A stretch of DNA of 8,848 nt from JANOYJ01 sp031373225 (lineage in GTDB: Bacteria; Pseudomonadota; Alphaproteobacteria; Rhizobiales; Rhizobiaceae): contig JANMMM010000180.1 of assembly GCA_031373225.1 (NCBI GenBank), positions 1 to 8,848 on the forward strand, given 5' to 3'. Position 1 is the first letter of the stretch. Each line of letters opens with the position of its first letter. The notes under the pieces were generated by a model. That model had not been told where the DNA came from. It did not search any database and worked only from the letters and a program-made list of their open reading frames with translations. Both the position numbers and the translations under genes were made by a program. Shown here piece by piece: positions 1-5,708 of this stretch.

Positions 1-135
1 ATGGGCGGCGGCATATTCGGCTTTGGCATTGCGGTTGTGCGCGGGCAGATACCAGGAGGCGTCGATGACTGCGACATCTTCGTTGCCAAGGCGCACTTGC
101 AGCCATTCCGTTGAGACGACTAACTTGCTTTTCAT
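1..135 (-). CDS. sseA: 3-mercaptopyruvate sulfurtransferase, N-terminal part (cut by window edge)
   Basis: This is the first 45 codons of a gene that runs off the left edge. The reading frame is open from the ATG at 135-133 to base 1. The protein begins MKSKLVVSTEWLQVRLG and contains VIDASWYLP followed by AKAEYAAAH. That is the typical start of the first rhodanese domain of SseA-type sulfurtransferases (VSTEWLA..L..VLDASWYLP....A..EY..AHIPGA). The family moves sulfur from 3-mercaptopyruvate to a thiol or cyanide acceptor, giving pyruvate, in cysteine breakdown and sulfane-sulfur supply. The catalytic cysteine lies in the second rhodanese domain, outside the window, so activity cannot be judged. 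The start is supported by a purine-rich ribosome binding site just upstream. The gene lies 25 nt after the cysteine synthase stop on the same strand, so the two are probably co-transcribed. Confidence 0.88.
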   Translation of the reverse strand, partial: MKSKLVVSTEWLQVRLGNEDVAVIDASWYLPAHNRNAKAEYAAAH

Positions 136-141
136 GGTTAA

Positions 142-149
142 CTTTCCTT
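142..149 (-). promoter_or_regulatory. Ribosome binding site of sseA
   Basis: Read on the minus strand this is AAGGAAAG, with 6 nt between it and the ATG at 135. It lies in the 25-nt gap after the cysteine synthase stop codon and supports both the sseA start and separate translation initiation within one transcript. Confidence 0.6.
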
Positions 150-160
150 GTCGTGACCCA

Positions 161-1195
161 TTACGAGCCCGAAGGCTCAAACGGCACAACAATCCCGCTC
201 TTCGCCTCCAGCCATTCCGGCACCGGCAGCCCCTTTTCGCGCAGAAACGCCGGGTTGAACAGTTTCGACTGATAGCGCGTGCCGTGATCGCACAGTATCG
301 TCACAATTGTGCGCCCCGGCCCCAGCTCGCGCGCCAGGCGGATGGCACCGGCGATGTTGATGCCGGACGAGCCGCCGAGGCACAGGCCCTCTTCCGCGAG
401 AAGGTCAAAGACGATGGGAATGCCTTCCTGATCGCTGATCTGGTAGGAGAAATCCGGCGTGAAACCGTCGAGATTGGCGGTGATGCGGCCCTGCCCTATT
501 CCTTCGGTGATCGACGAGCCTTCTGCCTTCAGTTCGCCGCTCGTGTAAAATGAGTGCAGCGACGCGCCGAGCGGGTCGGCAAGCGCGATTTTCACCGCCT
601 TGTCATGCGCCTTGAGGCCGATGGCGACACCGGCCAGCGTGCCGCCGGTGCCGACGGCGGAGACGAAACCGTCAATCTTGCCGCCGGTCTGTCTCCAAAT
701 TTCCTGCGCGGTGGTTTGCATATGCCCGTCGCGGTTGGCGATATTGTCAAACTGGTTGGCCCAGACAGCGCCGTTCGGCTCGCTTTTCGCCAGCTGTTCG
801 GCAAGACGGCCGGACACTTTCACATAATTGTTTGGGTTTTTGTAGGGGACTGCGGGAACCTCGATCAGCTCGGCGCCAAGCAACCGCAGGGCGTCTTTTT
901 TCTCCTGCGCCTGCGTGTCGGGAATGACGATCACCGTGCGGTAGCCGAGCGCCTTGGCGACCAGCGTCAGCCCGATGCCGGTGTTTCCCGCCGTGCCCTC
1001 GACGATGACGCCTCCGGGTCTCAGGAGACCGCGCTTTTCCGCGTCGCGGATAATGAACAATGCCGCCCGGTCCTTGACCGACTGGCCGGGGTTCATGAAC
1101 TCCGCCTTGCCAAGTATCTCGCAGCCGGTCAATTCCGAAGCGCGCTTCAGGCGAATGAGCGGCGTGTTTCCGATGGCGTCGAGCACGGTGAGCAT
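161..1195 (-). CDS. cysK: Cysteine synthase A (O-acetylserine sulfhydrylase), PLP-dependent
   Basis: The 344-residue protein has the fold-type II PLP signature of the cysteine synthase/cystathionine beta-synthase family. The N-terminus has IGNTPLIRL at 8-16 and the PLP lysine K41 in PGQSVKDRAA. The substrate loop TAGNT is at 68-72, QFDNIANRDGH at 148-158, the phosphate-binding loop GTGGT at 182-186, and GGSSGIN at 274-280. The likely reaction is O-acetylserine plus sulfide to cysteine plus acetate, in the cytoplasm. The loop reads EGTAGNTGIG rather than the enterobacterial EPTSGNTGIA. This, with the roughly 30-residue longer C-terminus, marks the long alphaproteobacterial/fungal-like branch rather than the E. 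coli type, and a cystathionine beta-synthase-like side activity cannot be excluded. The start ATG has a weak purine-rich GAAAGA 5 nt upstream. sseA follows after 25 nt, so cysteine synthesis and mercaptopyruvate sulfur transfer appear to be expressed together. Confidence 0.9.
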   Translation of the reverse strand: MLTVLDAIGNTPLIRLKRASELTGCEILGKAEFMNPGQSVKDRAALFIIRDAEKRGLLRPGGVIVEGTAGNTGIGLTLVAKALGYRTVIVIPDTQAQEKKDALRLLGAELIEVPAVPYKNPNNYVKVSGRLAEQLAKSEPNGAVWANQFDNIANRDGHMQTTAQEIWRQTGGKIDGFVSAVGTGGTLAGVAIGLKAHDKAVKIALADPLGASLHSFYTSGELKAEGSSITEGIGQGRITANLDGFTPDFSYQISDQEGIPIVFDLLAEEGLCLGGSSGINIAGAIRLARELGPGRTIVTILCDHGTRYQSKLFNPAFLREKGLPVPEWLEAKSGIVVPFEPSGS

Positions 1196-1253
1196 GGCAT
1201 TCTTTCAAAAGCGGTCCTGCGCAAGGTTAGGAAGCGCGCGAAGCCGGTTCAAG

Positions 1254-1363
1254 GCGTAATATTGCTTGGCTTGATGGAAATTACGCTGCATTGGTTTAAA
1301 CTGGCAATGAATCGGAAATGCTCCGGGAAAAAACCAATCCGAAAGTACTATCTGCGCGTAATT
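1254..1363. repeat. Nested short inverted repeats, possible operator region
   Basis: GCGTAAT occurs at 1254-1260 and 1356-1362, and its reverse complement ATTACGC at 1280-1286. The 1280 and 1356 copies extend to an 8-bp match (AATTACGC at 1279-1286, GCGTAATT at 1356-1363). Inside this pair lies a second perfect 8-bp inverted repeat, ATTGGTTT at 1290-1297 and AAACCAAT at 1331-1338. The arms are far apart (33 and 69 nt), so a protein-binding array is more likely than an RNA hairpin. One arm overlaps a candidate cysK -10 element. Repeats this short can arise by chance in AT-rich DNA, so a regulatory role is only an inference. Confidence 0.35.
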
Positions 1364-1383
1364 AAATTTTGAATAGGTGCTGC

Positions 1384-1389
1384 AAAGGA
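1384..1389 (+). promoter_or_regulatory. Candidate ribosome binding site of the cupin gene
   Basis: AAAGGA lies 4 nt before a TTG codon (1394) and 13 nt before the first in-frame ATG (1403). The spacing favours the rarer TTG start, though neither distance is ideal. The two starts differ by only three residues. Confidence 0.4.
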
Positions 1390-1393
1390 CGGC

Positions 1394-2047
1394 TTGGAAT
1401 TAATGGGCAAATCTGACTTTTCGACAATGGACAATCTTCTGGCGCGCTATGTGGCGGGGACGCTGCCGACGCCAGTGAACATGGCGGTTGGCGCGCATCT
1501 GGAGCTGAAGCAGGATAACCGCGATTTCGTCGGTACCCTTGAGACTTTGGCGGGCGAGGCGGTGGAGATTATGCCGGGCGCCGAAGTTTCCGGCCGTGAC
1601 AAGCGCCTTGACCAAATATTTTCGCAGGAGCAGGCGGCGCAGGCTGATGCTTCCGGCGGTGAGCGCGGCATGATCCCCGCATCCCTCGCCGCGCTTGTGC
1701 CGCATGATATCGGCGGGATCCCGTGGCGCTCAAAAATGCCGGGCTACAAGGAATGCGCGCTTGGCGTCATCGAGGGCTGCGAGGTCAACCTCTTGTGGAT
1801 CCGCGCAGGCCGCAAAATGCCGGCGCACACGCATGAGGGATCGGAAATCACGCTGGTGCTTGACGGCGCGTTCTCGGACTCGCGCGGCCGCTATGGGCGC
1901 GGAGACATCGCGCTGGCGGACGAGGATGTGGACCACAGCCCGATCGCAGAAGCCGGCGGCCCATGCATCTGCCTCGCCATTACCGACGCGCCGCTGCGCC
2001 TGACCGGCTCATACCGGCAGTTCTTCTCGGAATTTATCGGACGATGA
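1394..2047 (+). CDS. ChrR-like cupin protein with a degenerate anti-sigma domain
   Basis: The 217-residue protein has the two-part layout of the ChrR anti-sigma family. An N-terminal helical segment (about 13-80) contains LLARYVAGTLPTPV and leads to a C-terminal cupin (about 100-200). The cupin ligands H145, H147, E151 and H181 are all present, with exactly the spacing of Rhodobacter sphaeroides ChrR (H141, H143, E147, H177). The N-terminal zinc motif is not kept: the HxxxCxxC site reads H35-LEL-K39-QD-N42, and the position matching ChrR H6 is S10. Three of four zinc ligands are therefore missing. No ECF sigma factor gene sits upstream, where chrR is normally paired with rpoE. The start is uncertain. 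TTG at 1394 has AAAGGA 4 nt upstream, while ATG at 1403 has only GGAA 3 nt upstream. The stop codon overlaps the SDR start (ATGA), so translation is probably coupled. It could be a zinc-free anti-sigma factor, or a cupin enzyme or sensor serving the SDR. Confidence 0.8.
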   Translation: MELMGKSDFSTMDNLLARYVAGTLPTPVNMAVGAHLELKQDNRDFVGTLETLAGEAVEIMPGAEVSGRDKRLDQIFSQEQAAQADASGGERGMIPASLAALVPHDIGGIPWRSKMPGYKECALGVIEGCEVNLLWIRAGRKMPAHTHEGSEITLVLDGAFSDSRGRYGRGDIALADEDVDHSPIAEAGGPCICLAITDAPLRLTGSYRQFFSEFIGR

Positions 2048-2832
2048 GCCTTTACCGCGCCAAGCCTGACGACGGCGCGGTGTGGATCACCGGCGCATCG
2101 ACCGGCATCGGGCGTGAGCTGGCCATCGCCATGGCAAAAGCTGGCTGGACCGTGGCAGCCACGGCGCGCAGCGCGGACAAGCTGGTTGAGCTTGAAGAAG
2201 AGAGCAAAGGCTGGAAAGGCCGCATCCATGCGTTTCCGGCGGATGTGACCGATGCGGCGCGGATGGTTTCGACGGTTGACGCCATAGAATTGAACGCCGG
2301 TAAAATTGTTCTGGCGATCTTCAACGCAGGCAATTACTGGCCAGCCAGCGGCGACCGGCTGGATGTGAAGAAGTTTGCCGAGACTTATGCGCTTAACGTC
2401 ATGGGCCATGTGAACGGGCTGGCGCCGGTCGTTGAAAAATTCAAATCGCGCGGCTACGGCCATGTGATGATGGTCGCCTCCGTTTCCGGCTATTCGGGCC
2501 TTCCCACCGCCGCCGCCTATGGCGCTTCGAAGGCGGCGGTGATCAATATGTGCGAAGCGCTGAAATTCGACTTTGACGCCATGAACATCCGCATCCAGGT
2601 CGTCAATCCGGGCTTCATCGAAACGCCGCTGACGGATAAAAACGCCTTCCCCATGCCAGCTCTCATGCCCGTCGCAAAGGCCGTGGAACGGATCATTTCG
2701 GGAATTGCGCATGGCGGTTTTGAACTGACTTTTCCAAGACGCTTCACCTTCACCCTGAAATTCATGCGCCTCCTGCCCTACTTTCTGTATTTTCCGCTGA
2801 TGAAAAGAATGACGGCGGGCAATAGCAAATAA
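2044..2832 (+). CDS. Short-chain dehydrogenase/reductase (SDR), classical type
   Basis: The 262-residue NAD(P)-dependent oxidoreductase has a complete classical SDR site. The cofactor motif TGASTGIG is at 16-23, NAG at 94-96, catalytic N118, S146 (VASVSGY), Y159 and K163 (YGASK), and NPGFIETP after the active site. The substrate is unknown. The C-terminal 30 residues (FPRRFTFTLKF followed by LLPYFLYFPLMKR) are hydrophobic and basic and could attach the enzyme to the membrane, which would suit a lipid-derived substrate. An in-frame extension to 1963 exists. The ATG at 2044 is preferred because it overlaps the cupin stop as ATGA and places the Rossmann motif at the usual distance from the N-terminus. 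In Rhodobacter, as I recall, dehydrogenases are among the genes of the ChrR/sigma-E singlet-oxygen response; a link to oxidative lipid damage here is inference. The gene ends exactly next to the convergent symporter gene. Confidence 0.88.
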   Translation: MSLYRAKPDDGAVWITGASTGIGRELAIAMAKAGWTVAATARSADKLVELEEESKGWKGRIHAFPADVTDAARMVSTVDAIELNAGKIVLAIFNAGNYWPASGDRLDVKKFAETYALNVMGHVNGLAPVVEKFKSRGYGHVMMVASVSGYSGLPTAAAYGASKAAVINMCEALKFDFDAMNIRIQVVNPGFIETPLTDKNAFPMPALMPVAKAVERIISGIAHGGFELTFPRRFTFTLKFMRLLPYFLYFPLMKRMTAGNSK

Positions 2833-4140
2833 TCACGCCGCCTCGATCTTTATGCGCGTCGCCGCCTGTTCGGCGCGGCTGATGGGAAAATTCCACATCA
2901 AGGCGATGGCCGCCAGTTTCAACGCGACCGGCGCCCAGGCATACAGCGCGGCGAGCGTGAAAAGCGCCGCTGGCGCTGCCATATCAGCTGCCTGAGGGTC
3001 AAATCCGGCATATTGCAGGATCGGAAAAACCAAGCCGACGCCGAGCGCCAGCGACAGTTTTGTGGAGAGGCTCCATGCGGCGAAATACAGGCCTGAGCGC
3101 TGCTCGCCGCTCTTCAGCGTGTCCACATCAATCACATCCGCCTGCACCGCCGCCGGCAGCGACAGGTCAAAGCCGAGCGCAAGGCCGGTGATGGCGGCAA
3201 TGACGGCAAACAGCGCCGCATCCCCTGCCCCCAGCATTGGCGCAAAAGCGAAGGCGGCGCAGGTGGCGAGCATGGCCCAACACCAGGCGCGGTGTTTGCC
3301 GATGCGCTTGGCCAGCCAAAGCGCCAGCGGCACGCCAGCGATGCCGCAGGCAAAGTAGAAAAACAGCAGCGGCCCGCGCAGCACCTCCGCTTCAAGGACG
3401 CTTGAGACAAAATACAGGAACAGCGTCGCGGGGATGCCATTGGCGAGGCCATTGAGGAAGAAGGCGGCGATCAAGCGCATGAAGGGGCCGTTGGCGATGA
3501 GCGCGCGCAGACCGGGCAGGAACGCGATGCGCTGGCGCGAATGGTTCTTCGGCTCCGGCACCCGCCAGACGGCGACTGCACCCAGAAGCGGCAGCGCCGC
3601 CGCTGTGAAGATGGCCATGGCGGCAAGGCCGTGCACGCCCTCGGCGGCGGTGAATCCAACGTAGAACGGCAGGCCAATGGCAACGAGCGTGCCGATCAGG
3701 GTAAGGCCCTCCCGATAGCCTGCGACACGGGCGCGGGCGTCATAGCCGCTTTCCAGTTCCGCGCCCCAGGCGGAATAAGCGATCAGCGCCATCGACTGGC
3801 CGATTGAAAGCGCCGATCCCCAGAGCACAAGATGCGCCGCGCCGACTGTGTCCGGCGGCCAGAACAGGTTCCAAGCGGCAAGCGCCGTCACCGGCAGCGA
3901 CAAGGCAAACATGGCCCGCCGCCGGCCGAACGACGGGTTCCACCGGTCGGAAATGACGCCGATGACCGGATCGTTCAATGCGTCGAAAATGCGCACGAAC
4001 AGCAAAGCCGCGCCGACCGAGGCGAGCGACAGGCCGAGCGTCTCGGAATAGAAGGTCGGGACAAGCACATAGAGCGGCAGCGTCAGCGCGGCGAGAGGCA
4101 AAGCCGGGAGGGCATAGGAGATCAACGTGGCACGGTTCAT
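2833..4140 (-). CDS. MFS transporter, MelB-like GPH (sugar:cation symporter) family
   Basis: This integral membrane protein of 435 residues has about 12 hydrophobic segments. The strongest clue is R50-IFD53-ALN56-D57-PVIGVISDR near the end of helix 2. It matches the GPH signature, and D53/N56/D57 line up with the cation-site residues D55, N58 and D59 of E. coli MelB. The aspartate equivalent to the MelB sugar-binding residue in helix 1 appears absent (ALPALPLAA), so a melibiose-like sugar is doubtful and the substrate is unknown. The ATG at 4140 is chosen. An upstream TTG at 4173 would add 11 polar residues and has no good ribosome binding site. The gene follows the M24 gene by 49 nt on the same strand and is probably in its operon. 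Its stop at 2833 directly abuts the convergent SDR stop at 2832. From memory, related GPH-type transporters occur in sigma-E/ChrR-regulated clusters, so it may also relate to the neighbouring cupin and SDR. Confidence 0.83.
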   Translation of the reverse strand: MNRATLISYALPALPLAALTLPLYVLVPTFYSETLGLSLASVGAALLFVRIFDALNDPVIGVISDRWNPSFGRRRAMFALSLPVTALAAWNLFWPPDTVGAAHLVLWGSALSIGQSMALIAYSAWGAELESGYDARARVAGYREGLTLIGTLVAIGLPFYVGFTAAEGVHGLAAMAIFTAAALPLLGAVAVWRVPEPKNHSRQRIAFLPGLRALIANGPFMRLIAAFFLNGLANGIPATLFLYFVSSVLEAEVLRGPLLFFYFACGIAGVPLALWLAKRIGKHRAWCWAMLATCAAFAFAPMLGAGDAALFAVIAAITGLALGFDLSLPAAVQADVIDVDTLKSGEQRSGLYFAAWSLSTKLSLALGVGLVFPILQYAGFDPQAADMAAPAALFTLAALYAWAPVALKLAAIALMWNFPISRAEQAATRIKIEAA

Positions 4141-4174
4141 ACTGGGCTTTCGGTTCTTTTCACCAATACGCAAG

Positions 4175-4190
4175 AACCTGGCGTCAGGTT
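4175..4190 (-). other. Small hairpin between the M24 and MFS genes
   Basis: AACCTG and CAGGTT form a perfect 6-bp stem with a 4-nt loop, starting at the last base of the M24 stop codon. No T-run follows on the minus strand, so a Rho-independent terminator is unlikely. It may be an RNA-stabilising or attenuating element between the two genes, or chance. Confidence 0.3.
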
Positions 4191-5593
4191 CACCGGCCCG
4201 TCACGATCATGGCCCTGTCCCGCGCCAGCCAGAAGGGCGGCAGGAAGGCGGGAATATTGGAGAAGGGCAGCACTTCCGGGCGCAGGCGGATGCCGAGCGT
4301 CTCCGCCATGAAGCGCCGCCGTGCCTGAATGCGGGTCCAGGCCTCCGGATATTTCTGCGCAATCTCATCGCACAGCGCCTCGTCGGCGATGGCGATGCCG
4401 TCTTCGATATTGGTGGTGAAATAGGGCGTGCCGGTCGCGGGAATAACATCGGACTGGATGGCCATGCCGGACCTGATCGGAATATCCGAGCCTTTGAAGA
4501 TCGGCGAGTGCATCCATTCGTCGATATGGACAAGATGGCCCGGATTGAGCGTCACATTGAAGAATTTGCCGCCGATCCGCTCGTGAATGGCGCTCCACAG
4601 ACTTCCTCCCGCGACGCCAATTGCAAGCGTCTCGTACCAGTCGACAATCGCTGCGAAGTAGGGCGCGACGAGTTTTTCGACATAGTCGCTGATGCCGTCC
4701 GGCAATTCCCTCGCGTCTTCGACAAGGAACCCCGCCCGCGCGTTCAGCGCTCCCCACGCGCCATAGGCCATGGTCACCGGATCGCCGCGCCGCATGACAT
4801 TCACGCTCGGGCTGGGCAGGCCATAGGCGGCGCGTCTGCCCGCTGACAGCATCGGATGGCAGCAGAGCGGCAGGCCGTTCATGCCCAAGAGACGCGCGGC
4901 GGCGAGTTCGGTCATGCCGGGTTCGATGGCGCCAAGCACATTTCGGACGCCTTGTGAGGTGAAAGTTGCGGAGAATTCGAACATGGCGAGCTGATCCGCG
5001 TCGTTGATAGCCCGCAGCCCGTCGCGCGGATTCATCAAGAGGCCCGCCGCATTTGTCATTGAGCCTGAAGCGCTAATCAGCTTGCGGATTTCCGAGGTGA
5101 TGAACTCGGGAAGATCAACAGCCCCGTTGGGAAACCCATTGTCCTCCTTCGTCACAGGCTTCCAGCCGATCGCCGCCACTTTTGCGCCCTTGGACACGCC
5201 GCAGGCCGTGAGAATGTCCGCGAACCGGCTGGATTCTCCGCGCGGCTGGGCGGGGAGCGAAAATGTCTGACAGAGCACGCGCTCATAGGGGCCGCCGCAC
5301 AATTCGGCATAGGACCAGCCTTCATTGCCGACCAGAAGCTGCGGGGAAACGGTCTTGCCAAAAATCAGCAGCGCTTCCTCAAAGCGCGGGTCGTAACCGG
5401 AAAGATAGGCAATATTGGCCGCGTGCTCGCGGTCGCCATAGACGATGACGATATCAAAGCCGGCGGTTTTGGCGCCAGCGAGGCATGCCTCGATGCGGCG
5501 CGCATAATGCTGCTTTGGAATAGAGGGCATTGTTGCCGGTTCGCCGAACTCCGGCAAAATCACCCGCTGCAAGCCTACTTTTTTCACAACCAT
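4190..5593 (-). CDS. M24 family (creatinase/Xaa-Pro peptidase fold) protein with atypical active site
   Basis: The 467-residue protein has the two-domain layout of creatinase/prolidase-type proteins. The N-terminal domain spans about 26-200, with IVYGDREHAANIAYLSGYDPRFEE at 50-73. The C-terminal pita-bread domain spans about 205-430, with GAIEPGMTELAAARLL at 221-236. Active M24 peptidases bind two metals through D, D, H, E, E. Here the region of the two aspartates reads MAYGAWGALNARAGF (275-289) with neither present. A histidine is available in NPGHLVHIDEW (350-360), the first glutamate position appears to be D382 (GMAIQSD), and E397 (NIEDG) is kept. A metal-independent reaction, as in creatinase, or a binding role is therefore possible, and a peptidase label would be unsafe. 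The ATG at 5593 is preferred because GGGGAAAG lies just upstream; M22 has no such site. The GPH-type symporter follows in the same direction and may import its substrate. Confidence 0.78.
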   Translation of the reverse strand: MVVKKVGLQRVILPEFGEPATMPSIPKQHYARRIEACLAGAKTAGFDIVIVYGDREHAANIAYLSGYDPRFEEALLIFGKTVSPQLLVGNEGWSYAELCGGPYERVLCQTFSLPAQPRGESSRFADILTACGVSKGAKVAAIGWKPVTKEDNGFPNGAVDLPEFITSEIRKLISASGSMTNAAGLLMNPRDGLRAINDADQLAMFEFSATFTSQGVRNVLGAIEPGMTELAAARLLGMNGLPLCCHPMLSAGRRAAYGLPSPSVNVMRRGDPVTMAYGAWGALNARAGFLVEDARELPDGISDYVEKLVAPYFAAIVDWYETLAIGVAGGSLWSAIHERIGGKFFNVTLNPGHLVHIDEWMHSPIFKGSDIPIRSGMAIQSDVIPATGTPYFTTNIEDGIAIADEALCDEIAQKYPEAWTRIQARRRFMAETLGIRLRPEVLPFSNIPAFLPPFWLARDRAMIVTGR

Positions 5594-5708
5594 CTTCTTT
5601 CCCCGCCGCTGGCATCGTTCAGTGGCAGCATGGCGGGATTGCGCGCTTGTGGCAATTGCTTTTGGCCCCCTTGCCTCTTACCAATGCGTCAAACATAAGT
5701 GTCGGAGA
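5594..5708. promoter_or_regulatory. Divergent promoter region between the M24 and hydrolase genes
   Basis: These 115 bp separate two divergent genes and must hold both promoters. Towards the hydrolase, TTGCCT (5671-5676), 17 nt and CATAAG (5694-5699) make a weak sigma-70-like pair. Transcription would then begin only a few bases before the start codon, so either the leader is nearly absent or this is not the real promoter. GGAGA at 5704-5708 is the candidate ribosome binding site. On the minus strand, GGGGAAAGAAG (5604-5594) directly precedes the M24 ATG. No operator was recognised. Confidence 0.35.

Larger units (their letters stand above)
1196..1393. other. Divergent intergenic region between cysK and the cupin gene
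   Basis: This is the longest non-coding stretch in the window (198 bp), and it must hold the promoters of two divergent operons. It is more AT-rich than its surroundings, especially at 1256-1375. Two weak sigma-70-like candidates point towards cysK. One is TTGAAC (1252-1247), 17 nt, TAACCT (1229-1224). The other is TTGCCA (1307-1302), 18 nt, TAATTT (1283-1278). For the cupin gene I see no convincing -35/-10 pair and no clear sigma-E-like promoter. Short inverted repeats in this region are listed separately. Confidence 0.5.

Noticed and set aside
554..1372. Long plus-strand ORF of 272 codons opposite cysK
   Set aside because: It lies antisense to a clear PLP enzyme, has no recognisable motif and is an artefact of high GC codon use.
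1196..1393. A hidden ECF sigma factor gene next to the ChrR-like gene
   Set aside because: The 198-bp gap is too short, and no sigma-factor frame is present on either strand anywhere in the window.
1963..2043. 27-codon N-terminal extension of the SDR
   Set aside because: It would overlap the cupin gene, and the ATGA junction and usual SDR N-terminus both favour the start at 2044.
1891..2712. Minus-strand ORF of 273 codons opposite the cupin and SDR genes
   Set aside because: It is antisense to two well-supported genes, is rich in H/R/G shadow composition and shows no family motif.
4141..4173. Upstream TTG start for the MelB-like symporter
   Set aside because: No ribosome binding site is seen upstream, and the added residues are polar and unlike the family N-terminus.
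4175..4190. Rho-independent terminator after the M24 gene
   Set aside because: The stem is only 6 bp and no U-tract follows; it is kept only as a small hairpin.
4127..4846. Plus-strand ORF of 239 codons opposite the M24 gene
   Set aside because: It is a shadow of the M24 frame with no domain signature or ribosome binding site.
5652..5659. GCAATTGC palindrome upstream of the hydrolase
   Set aside because: It is an isolated 8-bp palindrome with no second copy; chance occurrence is likely.
5622..5708. 29-codon N-terminal extension of the hydrolase
   Set aside because: It would run through the divergent promoter region and place the signal/anchor segment internally.
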